A DNA stretch of 24,770 nucleotides. Origin: Bacteroidota bacterium. Lineage in GTDB: Bacteria; Bacteroidota; Ignavibacteria; UBA10030; SZUA-254. The translations under genes and the position numbers were made by a program. The notes beneath the pieces were generated by a model, which was given only the letters and a program-made list of their open reading frames with translations, was not told the DNA's origin and did no database searches. Of this stretch, positions 14,351 to 24,098 are shown piece after piece (position 1 is the stretch's first letter; every line of letters begins with the position of its first letter). The DNA lies in the NCBI GenBank assembly GCA_004322375.1, contig SCUC01000598.1, positions 1 to 24,770 on the forward strand. Reading direction: 5' to 3'.

Positions 14351-14570
14351 TTATACCGCAAGTTCAATTTGCTGTAACCCTACAAAAATGCGGCAATGTT
14401 TCTATCGCTTCATCATATTCTTCTAAACAAAGCTTAAGCACTTCTTTGAGGTTGCTATTCAATTCGTCCAGAGTAGCGCCTTGTGTATGGGCTCCGGTAA
14501 TACCGGGAATAGTTCCTGTGTAAAGCTATGTCTCCGGATCATATTCAATATATGCTGTAAAAGTTTTCAT
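14351..14570 (-). pseudogene. hicB: hicB antitoxin pseudogene (nonsense and frameshift)
   Basis: From the ATG at 14570 the frame reads MKTFTAYIEYDPET, then an amber TAG (codon 15, 14526-14528). It continues as LYTGTIPGITGAHTQGATLD, ELNSNLKEVLKLCLEEYDEA and ends near LPHF. The antitoxin fold of HicB is plain (Y-I-E-Y-D-P-E-T-x-L-Y-x-G-x-x-P-G-I-x-G-A-H-T-Q-G). The last strand requires removing one T from a five-T run: the shifted frame then gives VGLQQIELAV and TAA at 14351-14353, the ordinary HicB ending. Two independent lesions in 70 codons make this a dead gene unless the TAG is read through. Normal HicB sequestered HicA and repressed the operon. Confidence 0.75.
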
Positions 14571-14687
14571 ACTGTCATTTCCTTCTTTATCCAATATAGA
14601 AAATCTCTTTAAAAAGCGAAAGCTCGACTCATTACAAAATCGAGTTTTGGAACACTAAATCGCTGTCGGTAGAATATGATAAAACAA

Positions 14688-14888
14688 TTATTGCACCGCC
14701 TGAATAATCTCCTTATCTCCACGCAATAGCGCGTTGACAACAGTTTGTGAATCTACCTTTTTACGTTTCGCTTGCTTCTGTATAAATTCAGCAACGTCCT
14801 CATCGAGATAGATAGGAAGATTGCTCTTCGCATTTGGGCGGTAGAACTTTCCCCGAACCCCTTTGGAAAAATCATATTCTTTTTTCAT
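14688..14888 (-). CDS. brnA: BrnA-like antitoxin
   Basis: A 66-residue protein starting at the ATG at 14888, six bases after the brnT stop. The N-terminal part (KKEYDFSKGVRGKFYRPNAK) is the toxin-binding strand typical of BrnA-type and related antitoxins. LPIYLDEDVAEFIQKQAKRK followed by VDSQTVVNALLRGDK is a ribbon-helix-helix DNA-binding domain of the CopG/Arc class (strand, helix, turn, helix). It should neutralise BrnT and, as a dimer, repress the operon. Antitoxin after toxin is the usual brnT-brnA order. Frame and motifs are intact, unlike the neighbouring TA genes. Confidence 0.78.
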   Translation of the reverse strand: MKKEYDFSKGVRGKFYRPNAKSNLPIYLDEDVAEFIQKQAKRKKVDSQTVVNALLRGDKEIIQAVQ

Positions 14889-14894
14889 TGTCTT

Positions 14895-15191
14895 TTACCT
14901 TGAATGATATTGTTTGTCTTCATTGTTTGTTGCTTTACGGGCTGAAATAATTCTTACCGTAGCCTGTTGTGCTTGCAGTGTTTCCCTGAATGTATGGATA
15001 ACAACAAGGGTCACGTTATTACAGTCCTTGCCGGTAGTTATCCACCGCTCTTCATCTTCGCTATGTTCTTCATCAAAAATTGAAAGCATGAACGGATCAA
15101 GAAACACTTCTGAGGCACGCTCAAAGCTCACCCTGTGTTTATCATAATTTGACGCTGCCTTGACAGGGTCCCACTCAAAATTATACTCCAT
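14895..15191 (-). CDS. brnT: BrnT-family RNase toxin (DUF497)
   Basis: A 98-residue BrnT toxin from the ATG at 15191; a TTG five codons earlier is possible but less likely. The sequence begins MEYNFEWDPVKAASNYDKHR and continues VSFERASEVFLDP, then DEEHSEDEERWITTGKD and RIISARKATNNEDKQYH. These are the signatures of the family: the W-D-x-x-K-A-x-x-N-x-x-K-H opening, V-S-F-E-x-A, an E-E-R before the central strand, and the closing R-I-I-S-A-R-x-A-T-x-x-E-x-x-x-Y with its catalytic-type Arg/His residues. BrnT is a RelE-like ribonuclease that arrests translation. It sits just after the tandem rRNA terminators in the same orientation, so its expression depends on its own promoter or on read-through. 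Confidence 0.85.
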   Translation of the reverse strand: MEYNFEWDPVKAASNYDKHRVSFERASEVFLDPFMLSIFDEEHSEDEERWITTGKDCNNVTLVVIHTFRETLQAQQATVRIISARKATNNEDKQYHSR

Positions 15192-15240
15192 ATCACTGTC
15201 TATCAATCTTTGTACTAAGGAAACACTTTTTCTGTTCTAA

Positions 15241-15280
15241 AACAAAAAATCCCATCATAAATGCATCAAGATGGGATTTT
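15241..15280 (-). terminator. rRNA operon terminator 2 (distal)
   Basis: On the minus strand, AAAATCCCATC and GATGGGATTTT form an 11-bp stem (15246-15280) followed by a T-rich run (TTTTTTGTTTT, running out at 15241). It lies directly behind the first hairpin, giving a tandem intrinsic terminator for the rRNA operon. Confidence 0.75.
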
Positions 15281-15314
15281 AAAAACAAAAAGGGCGACTT
15301 TTTCAAGTCGCCCT
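15279..15314 (-). terminator. rRNA operon terminator 1 (proximal)
   Basis: AGGGCGACTT and AAGTCGCCCT form a perfect 10-bp stem with a GAAA loop (minus strand, 15291-15314) followed by TTTTTGTTTTT. It lies 10 bases past the 5S gene. Textbook rho-independent form. Confidence 0.85.
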
Positions 15315-15324
15315 ACATCAAATT

Positions 15325-15440
15325 CCTGGCAACGACCTACTCTCCCGTGCCCTCACAGGCAAAGTACCATCGGCCCTGCGGGGCTTAACTGCTCTGTTCG
15401 GAATGGGAAGAGGTGTTACACCCGCGGCATAGTCGCCAGA
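15325..15440 (-). rRNA. rrf: 5S rRNA
   Basis: About 116 nt on the minus strand. The ends pair as helix I (TCTGGC near 15440 with GCCAGGA near 15325). The conserved loop sequence CCCATTCCGAACAGAGCAGT and the GGGAGAGTAGGTCGTTGCC 3' region are present. Ends are estimated from helix I. Last gene of the operon before the terminators. Confidence 0.92.
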
Positions 15441-15461
15441 AAAACTCTATGAAGAGTCGGC

Positions 15462-15484
15462 AGGGGCGAGGTTACCTCGCCCCT
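15462..15484. repeat. Palindrome in the 23S-5S spacer
   Basis: AGGGGCGAGGT and ACCTCGCCCCT form a near-perfect stem. The GTAGGGGCGA-type sequence is a widespread intergenic palindrome in several phyla. Transcribed as part of the spacer, it would form a hairpin between 23S and 5S, possibly a processing site. Confidence 0.5.
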
Positions 15485-15543
15485 ACAAAACAATCGTATG
15501 TATTCCAACCAATGTTGATGCAGAAATAACCCATCAACAAGTA

Positions 15544-15586
15544 TTCTTTGAGAACGGGTGAAATCTGTGTATCAATAATAATTATT
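15544..15586 (-). other. Pre-23S processing stem, 3' arm
   Basis: The region just past the 23S 3' end is the inverted counterpart of 19443-19485: both contain (read on opposite strands) ACGGGTGAAATCT and TGTATCAATAA. In the primary transcript they would pair for about 40 bases and bring the two ends of 23S together for RNase III cutting. Pairing appears to continue outward with interruptions to about 15513. Confidence 0.7.
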
Positions 15587-15869
15587 GGTTAAGCCTCACG
15601 ACCTATTAGTACCACTCGACTCAGACATTACTGCCTTTATATCTGTGGCCTATCAACGTAGTCATCTTCTACGGGTCTTAAGAGCTATAAATAGCTGGGA
15701 TATCTAATCTTGGGATGGGTTTCGCACTTAGATGCTTTCAGCGCTTATCCCGACCGGACATGGCTACCCTGCGTTTGCCACTGGCGTGACAACAGGTACA
15801 CCGTAGGTCCGTTTACTCTGGTCCTCTCGTACTAGGAGCAACTTCCCTCAAATATCCTTCGCCCACATA

Positions 15870-15911
<42 letters not shown>

Positions 15912-15939
15912 ACGTACCGCTTTAATTGGCGAACAGCCA

Positions 15940-16000
<61 letters not shown>

Positions 16001-16205
16001 GCCGTCGATATGAACTCTTGGGCGAGATCAGCCTGTTATCCCCGGAGTAGCTTTTATCCTTTGAGCGATGGCACTTCCACGTGCTACCATCGGATCACTA
16101 AGCCCTGCTTTCGCACCTGTTCGACTTGTTTGTCTCACAGATAAGCACCCTTATGCCTTTACACTCGACGCATGATTACCAACCATGCTGAGGGTACCTT
16201 TGGGA

Positions 16206-16255
<50 letters not shown>

Positions 16256-16509
16256 GCAGTGTCCCTGCACCGGATTCACGGTACGAGGTTAGAAGCCAAA
16301 CAGAACAAGGGTGGTATTTCACTGGCCGCTCCACGAAGACTAGCGTCCTCGCTTCAAAGCGTCCCACCTATGCTACACATGCTTTGTCCGGATCCACTGC
16401 CAAGGTATAGTAAAGCTTCACGGGGTCTTTCCGTCCATATGCGGGTAACCGGCGTCTTCACCGGTACCACAATTTCACCGAGCCCATGGTCGAGACAGTG
16501 ACCAAATCA

Positions 16510-17402
<893 letters not shown>

Positions 17403-17573
17403 GTCGAGAGCTTTGCTTGCGCTGACCCCCTTCCTTAACCTTCCGGCACCGGGCAGGTGTCACACCCTATACGTCCACTTGACGTGTTAGCAGAGTGATG
17501 TGTTTTTGTTAAACAGTTGCTTGGCCCATTTCACTGCGGCCTACATCCGCTTGGGTTGTACACCCTCACGTAC

Positions 17574-17604
<31 letters not shown>

Positions 17605-18870
17605 CTAATTTGCCGAGTTCCTTGACCATGGCTCACTCGAGCACCTTAGAATACTCTTCTCATCTACCTGTGTCGGTTTGCGGTACGGACTGCCTGCAAT
17701 CTACGTACGAGGTTTTTCTTGGCAGCATGCTTATGTCGAGTTGTGGCCCTTGCGGGCACCCTGTTCACTTCTCGGCGATAACTGGAATGCGGATTTGCCT
17801 ACACTCCACGCCTACAAGCTTAAACCAGCTAAGCCAACAGCTGGCTCGACGATCACTTCTGCGTCACCCCTTACGGTCAAACGATTGCAAACAGGTACAG
17901 GAATATTGAACCTGTTTTCCATCACCTACGCCTTTCGGCCTCAGCTTAGGATCCGACTAACCCTGAGACGACGAACGTTGCTCAGGAAACCTTAGATTTT
18001 CGGTGTGTAACATTCTCAGTTACATTATCGTTACTCATGCCTACATCTGCGTTTCCATTCGCTCCAGCACGCATCGCTGCGCACCTTCCCCGCCTTGCGG
18101 CGGACTGTGTTACCACTGTCGCTGAATGGAATGCTCCCCTACCGCTGTCCCGTAAAACGGGACAACCCAAAGCTTCGGTGCGAAGTTTGAGTCCCGAGAA
18201 TTATCGGCGCTGAGTCGCTTGACTAGTGAGCTATTACGCACTCTTTCAAGGAATGGCTGCTTCTAAGCCAACCTCCTAGTTGTCACTGCAACTCAACATC
18301 CTTTCTCTGTTAACTTCGACTTGGGGACCTTAGCTGTTGGTCTGGATTGTTCTCCTCTTGGCATCGAAGCTTATCCCTCGTTGCCTAACTCCCGGGAAAC
18401 ATCATGTCGGAATTCGGAGTTTGTCTGGGGTTGGTATCGTTGTGACGACCCTAGCCCAATCAGTGCTCTACCTCCGACAGACTTTACCCGAGGCTAACCC
18501 TAAAGTTATTTCGGGGAGTACGAGCTATCACCCAGTTCGATTAGCTTTTCACTCCTATCCTCAACTCATCCAAGTAGTTTTCAACCCACACTGGTTCGGA
18601 CCTCCATGAGGTTTTACCCCCACTTCATCCTGGTCAAGGATAGATCACCGGGTTTCGCGTCTAGCGCATGTTACTAAGTTGCCCTATTCAGACTCGCTTT
18701 CGCTACGGCTGCTGGACTTAGTCCATTAGCCTTGCAACATACGACTAACTCGTAGGCTCATTAAGCAAAAGGCACGCCGTCACTCGTCCCGTTTCCGAAG
18801 AAACGGGATCTGCTCCGACCGTTTGTAAGCACACGGTTTCAGGTACTATTTCACCCCCTTCTTAAGGGTG

Positions 18871-18915
<45 letters not shown>

Positions 18916-19442
18916 AGAGTATTTAGCCTTGCAAGATGGTTCTTGCGGATTCCCACAGACTTCCACTTATTCCGTGGTACTTGGGAACGCTGCGAGAGAG
19001 TCATTGCATTTTCGCTTACAGGGCTTTCGCCTTCTATGGCGCGCCGTTCCAGGCGCTTCAGCTAACACAATGATTTTTTACTCTCCGTCCTATGTGAAAA
19101 TCGGACTACAACGCCCCACAACACCCCCGATACAACGGTTTCACCCTTTAACGTATCAGAAGGTTTAGGCTGTTCCGCTTTCGCTCGTCACTACTAACGG
19201 AATCGTTGATTTACTTTTTCTTCCTAAGGGTACTGAGATATTTCACTTCCCCTTGTTTGCTCTACCCTGCCTATGAATTCAGCAGGGAGTTCCGAGACAT
19301 GACTCTCGGAGGGTTGCCCCATTCGGAGATCGCCGGGTTACAGGTTGTTTCCACCTATCCGACGCTTATCGCAGGTAGCCGCGTCCTTCATCGCCTTTTG
19401 GTGCCAAGGCATCCACCGTGTGCCCTTAATAACTTAACCAAA

Positions 19443-19485
19443 AATCGTTATTGATACATAGTAGATTTCACCCGTTTCCAAAGAA
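19443..19485 (-). other. Pre-23S processing stem, 5' arm
   Basis: The leader before 23S is complementary to the trailer at 15544-15586 (see that entry). The rest of the spacer to the tRNA-Ala gene (19486-19747) continues the outer, interrupted part of the stem to about 19547. Beyond that I see no gene. Confidence 0.7.
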
Positions 19486-19747
19486 CAAAAATATTATTTT
19501 TTGGTATTGTTGACGGGTTGGTATTTCTGGTGCATCAATTTTTCGGAAAGAATATATTTGATTGTTTAGTAGTCTGTGTTCAACATGTTTGTTCATCCAT
19601 TGGTCTCGCTTACGCGGTACGTAGATAACTACTTATATTTACTGACAAACTGACTCTTCTAGAATGTCAAAGAACATGCTGGCTACTTAGTTAACTCGTT
19701 AATTGGTCTTTCAACCGTTTAACCAGTCACCCCATCACCAACAGTTG

Positions 19748-19820
19748 TGGAGCTGAGGGGATTCGAACCCCTGACCCCCAGAATGCAAATCTGGTGCTCT
19801 CCCAGCTGAGCTACAGCCCC
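19748..19820 (-). tRNA. tRNA-Ala (TGC)
   Basis: A 73-nt cloverleaf on the minus strand starting GGGGCTGTAGCTCAGCTGGG. The anticodon arm CCAGA-TTTGCAT-TCTGG gives anticodon TGC. The T-arm GGGGTTCGAATCCCC is regular. The acceptor stem GGGGCTG/CAGCTCC has one G-T pair and discriminator A. No CCA is encoded. It lies in the 16S-23S spacer after tRNA-Ile, the common bacterial arrangement. Confidence 0.96.
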
Positions 19821-19854
19821 GTAGTTCGGATAGAAAATACACACCCTATAATTG

Positions 19855-19928
<74 letters not shown>

Positions 19929-20064
19929 AGTTTGCACTTTTCTTGAATCACGTGTATTCCGCTCCCAGAGCGGAACGCATTATCTCTTTTCTAAAAAAAA
20001 CTTCAGAACATTAGATAACGCGCAGTACATCAAGAGTGAATAAATAAAAGAACATTGTTCATAT

Positions 20065-20084
20065 AAAGAAATAGTGTGCAAGCC
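20065..20084 (-). other. Pre-16S processing stem, 3' arm
   Basis: AAAGAAATAGTGTGCAAGCC on the plus strand is the inverted counterpart of the 16S leader at 21771-21796, with ATAGTGTGCA identical. In the precursor the two arms pair across the 16S gene for RNase III cleavage. The rest of the 16S-tRNA spacer (19929-20153) holds no gene that I can see. Confidence 0.55.
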
Positions 20085-20147
20085 CGGTTTAATCTCCTTG
20101 CTTGTTTCCTCGAGGTGCTCCATCAAGAGTTAGGTCTTGAAGAAGCT

Positions 20148-21693
<1,546 letters not shown>

Positions 21694-21770
21694 ATTATAT
21701 TAAATTTGCAACCTCGAGCTGATCTTCACTCTTATATAATTTAAGTGTTGAAAATTAAGAAATTAAACTT

Positions 21771-21796
21771 AAGGCTATGCACACTATGTCAAAGAA
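21771..21796 (-). other. Pre-16S processing stem, 5' arm
   Basis: TTCTTTGACATAGTGTGCAT (minus strand) pairs with the trailer at 20065-20084. It lies in the transcribed leader between the promoter at 21878-21906 and the 16S start. The remaining leader (21694-21877) holds no gene. Confidence 0.55.
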
Positions 21797-21877
21797 CAAT
21801 CTTACATGACTAAAGAGAATCTCCTTAGCCACTCCCAGAAAGTGACCCTGCAACAGGTCATTTCTTATTGGGCTTTC

Positions 21878-21906
21878 AATATACGAACTTTTCTTTTATC
21901 AGTCAA
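21878..21906 (-). promoter_or_regulatory. rRNA operon promoter (sigma70-like)
   Basis: Minus strand: -35 TTGACT (21901-21906), a 17-base spacer, then -10 TATATT (21878-21883). It is the best promoter-like match upstream of 16S and lies about 185 bases before it, leaving room for the leader and processing arm. An additional promoter cannot be excluded: TTGACA lies at 21785-21790, but with a poor spacer and inside the processing arm. Confidence 0.6.
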
Positions 21907-21995
21907 GTTCCCGAATTGCTTTACAAAAATAATCTTTTTTCTTCCTTTTTCGCGCTATTTTGAGCATTTTCGCGAACTATTTTTTTCCGCCGTTC

Positions 21996-22017
21996 CCGAT
22001 AGCGTCCTCGCTGTCGG
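21996..22017. repeat. Palindrome between larC and the rRNA promoter
   Basis: CCGA-T-AGCG-TCCT-CGCT-G-TCGG is a hairpin with one mismatched base pair. It lies 37 bases after the larC stop. No T-run follows it in the direction of larC transcription, so it is not a standard intrinsic terminator, though it may still slow or protect that transcript. Confidence 0.4.
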
Positions 22018-22053
22018 AACAAAAATATTAAACCTACACAGGGATACTCACTT

Positions 22054-23247
22054 TTACCCCTTTATATCCTGCTCAACCGCCCTATACACTTCAATTAAAG
22101 GCATTCTTTGTTCAGTCGCTATCCTTTTACATTCTTCATATTCGGGAGTGAAATGCTCCCTTCCATCCCAAACAATATATTTAACTGAAATTGTTCCAAA
22201 TCGAGTATGGACTTGCCGATGCTCCCTGTGAACTTTTTTTCGCTCCGTCGGGATGATGCGCACTCCCAGTGTCGTTGTCTCTGAGAAAATTATTTTCGAC
22301 ACTGCATCTAACTTGCTTCTTGATGTCAACGCAGAAAGCAGCATTCCCGGCCTTCCCTTTTTCATAACGATGGGAATCATGTATGCATCGTGCGCGCCGG
22401 CTGATAATAATTGCTCAAGCACGTAAGGATAAATTTCCGGGTTCATGTTATCTATGTTTGTTTCGATAAGAACAAGCTCGTCGTTTTCGTATGCGGGCAG
22501 CAACTCGCCAACCATCACGCGAAGAAGATTGGGAACCTGTTCAATCTCGCGCGTGCCAGAACCATACCCGATAGCTTTTACCTTCATTCGTTCAAGCGAG
22601 AGTGTTCCTGAAGACATCGCCTTGATGATTGCCGCGCCTGTTGGCGTTGTCAATTCATACGGAATATCTGTCAACACGGTAGGATAGTCTTTGAGGATTT
22701 CAACTGTCGCAGGCGTAGGTACCGGCATTGTGCCATGCGCAGATTTGACAAATCCACCGCTGCCTAATTTAACGGGAGAAGAATAAACCGCTTCAATCCC
22801 CAAAGCATCGAAACAAATTGCAGCCCCTACAATATCAACAATCGAGTCATGCGCGCCTACTTCATGAAAATGTATTTTCTCAATATCCACATTGTGAACT
22901 TTTGCCTCGGCTTTGCCTACCTCATAAAATATTTTCTTTGCATACTCCTTTGCCCGTTGATTGATTGCGCTCTTATCAATAAGCGAGAGAATGTGGCTGA
23001 GCGAGCGGTGGTCGTGTTCATGCTGACCATGATGATGGTTATGTTGATGTTCGGGAACGATGACATCAACATGAACGGCAGCGATGCCATGCTTGATGAC
23101 GTGCGATGCCTGAAGCTCTACGCCGTGAAGATGCAGCTTGGCAATTTCTTCCCGTAAGAAATCAAACGGCACTCCCGCGCTGATAAACGCGCCGAGCGTC
23201 ATATCGCCGCTGATGCCGGAAATTGTATCGAAGTAAGCTATGGTCAT
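22054..23247 (-). CDS. larC: Nickel-pincer cofactor biosynthesis protein LarC (nickel insertion)
   Basis: A full-length LarC of 397 residues. LarC is the CTP-dependent cyclometallase that inserts nickel into the pyridinium dithiocarboxylate mononucleotide made by LarB and LarE, giving the cofactor of lactate racemase LarA and related enzymes. The start MTIAYFDTISGISGDMTLGA is the family signature. A histidine-rich loop near residues 67-81 (HQHNHHHGQHEHDH) probably holds nickel. HFHEVGAHDSIVDIVGA, TPTGAAI and IETNIDNMNPEIYPYVLEQL follow in the usual order. Unlike in Lactobacillus plantarum, where larC is read through a programmed frameshift, here both halves lie in one frame. LarA, LarB and LarE are not in the window, so they must be elsewhere, or the protein serves another LarA-like enzyme. 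It is transcribed toward the rRNA operon. Confidence 0.93.
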   Translation of the reverse strand: MTIAYFDTISGISGDMTLGAFISAGVPFDFLREEIAKLHLHGVELQASHVIKHGIAAVHVDVIVPEHQHNHHHGQHEHDHRSLSHILSLIDKSAINQRAKEYAKKIFYEVGKAEAKVHNVDIEKIHFHEVGAHDSIVDIVGAAICFDALGIEAVYSSPVKLGSGGFVKSAHGTMPVPTPATVEILKDYPTVLTDIPYELTTPTGAAIIKAMSSGTLSLERMKVKAIGYGSGTREIEQVPNLLRVMVGELLPAYENDELVLIETNIDNMNPEIYPYVLEQLLSAGAHDAYMIPIVMKKGRPGMLLSALTSRSKLDAVSKIIFSETTTLGVRIIPTERKKVHREHRQVHTRFGTISVKYIVWDGREHFTPEYEECKRIATEQRMPLIEVYRAVEQDIKG

Positions 23248-23344
23248 TTCTGATTGCTGGTTTCTGAATGCTGATTGAGGTTTATACTGTTAACTATAAC
23301 GCCTAATTTACAAAAGATGGGAGAGGGAAACAATTGCAATGCTA

Positions 23345-23475
23345 GAAGAACAGCCGAAAAGACCCCTTAATGTCATTCCCGCAGGATCCAAGCGGGAATC
23401 TTACTTAGTTGATTCAAGATTCCAGATAAAAAACGTTCGGGAATGACAAGCGAAGAAGGTTTTCGGCTGTTCTTC
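23345..23475. repeat. Nested palindromic MITE-like element
   Basis: Outer ends GAAGAACAGCCGAAAA (23345-23360) and its exact complement (23460-23475) enclose an inner pair TGTCATTCCCG (23371-23381) and CGGGAATGACA (23438-23448). A further small palindrome, TCCCGC-(N)-GCGGGA, sits in the left half. GTCATTCCCGC units of this type are frequent intergenic repeats in many bacteria. No coding capacity; 23248-23344 shows nothing else. Confidence 0.6.
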
Positions 23476-23563
23476 CAGTGCGACGACCCGCTCTATGAGC
23501 CGTAGGCTGAATCGTCCTGCACAACTCACCTGGTTGCATTACAGACGGACAACGTAGATGTAC

Positions 23564-23592
23564 TTGATTTTCCTATGCTTGTTTTGTATAAT
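23564..23592 (+). promoter_or_regulatory. Strong sigma70-like promoter of the dead addiction module
   Basis: TTGATT (23564-23569), a 17-base spacer, then the perfect -10 TATAAT (23587-23592). AAGGA at 23601-23605 sits eight bases before the ATG at 23614. Promoter and ribosome site are in excellent order although the gene they serve is broken. Confidence 0.65.
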
Positions 23593-23613
23593 TATAGACA
23601 AAGGAACATATCT

Positions 23614-23841
23614 ATGAATAATGCCAACATCGTGTCGAAAATTCTGCAACTGAGCATAAATGAGAGATTATAATTAGTAGAAGACATTTGGGATAGCATT
23701 CAAGAACAACCCGAAGAGCTGCAGATTACTGAGAACGAAAAGAAAATTTTAGACCAGCGCCTCGAGGCGTTACAACAGCATCCAGAACAAACAATCTCGT
23801 GGGATGAGGTGAAAGTCAATGTTCTGGCTGTAATAAAATGA
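23614..23841 (+). pseudogene. Addiction-module antitoxin pseudogene (TIGR02574-like) with in-frame TAA
   Basis: The frame reads MNNANIVSKILQLSINERL, then TAA at codon 20 (23671-23673), then LVEDIWDSIQEQPEELQITE, followed by NEKKILDQRLEALQQHPEQT and ISWDEVKVNVL, to TGA at 23839-23841. L-S-x-x-E-R-x-x-L-V-E-D-I-W-D-S-I and the closing W-D-E-V-K are the hallmarks of the putative addiction-module component family that pairs with RelE/ParE toxins. The stop replaces a residue that is often Gln, so a single CAA-to-TAA change explains it. Everything else is intact and overlaps the toxin start (ATGA), so the decay looks recent. Confidence 0.8.
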
Positions 23842-23906
23842 GAGCTATTGAGTATTGGAAAGATGCGGCAGGGGAAGGTTTATCGGTAGGACAGACCTCT
23901 GGCTAA
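23838..23906 (+). pseudogene. RelE/ParE-type toxin remnant, truncated by a palindromic repeat
   Basis: An ATG at 23838 overlaps the antitoxin TGA, the usual coupling in these modules. It reads MRAIEYWKDAAGEGLS and then enters a repeat, ending at TAA 23904-23906 after 22 codons. The first residues fit the opening strand and helix of ParE (I-E-Y-x-x-x-A-x-x-E). The remaining 75 or so residues of a normal toxin are absent, so no toxin can be made. Confidence 0.5.
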
Positions 23907-23977
23907 GCCATCCCCTTGGGACCCGTCTGTCCCCGGAACGGGACGGGCTTACAGCTCGTAGAGAGTCCCGTTCTTCC
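23889..23977. repeat. Palindromic repeat cluster behind the truncated toxin
   Basis: GGACAGAC (about 23889) and GTCTGTCC (about 23925) form one stem. GGAACGGGAC (about 23936) and GTCCCGTTCT (about 23967) form a second. The toxin frame runs directly into the first stem, so the insertion of this unit, or a deletion ending in it, removed the rest of the toxin gene. Confidence 0.5.
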
Positions 23978-24098
23978 ATTATACGGCGCATACAAATATT
24001 TTGACTCTCAATTAATATTTTTATATCGTTGGGGTGCAGTTTGGTCATGGTGTTACCATGCCACCAAAAAAATAACAAATAATTTACAAAGAGGGTAT

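Noticed and set aside
17995..18180. A possible second insertion in 23S, because the 5' part of the gene is about 150 nt longer than in E. coli.
   Set aside because: The sequence can be followed through without a break as an expanded variable stem of domain III; no group I core or clean exon junction is visible.
24001..24030. A TTGACT plus TATATC promoter before the HD-like gene.
   Set aside because: The spacer is only 15 bases and the -10 is poor; too weak to list as a feature.
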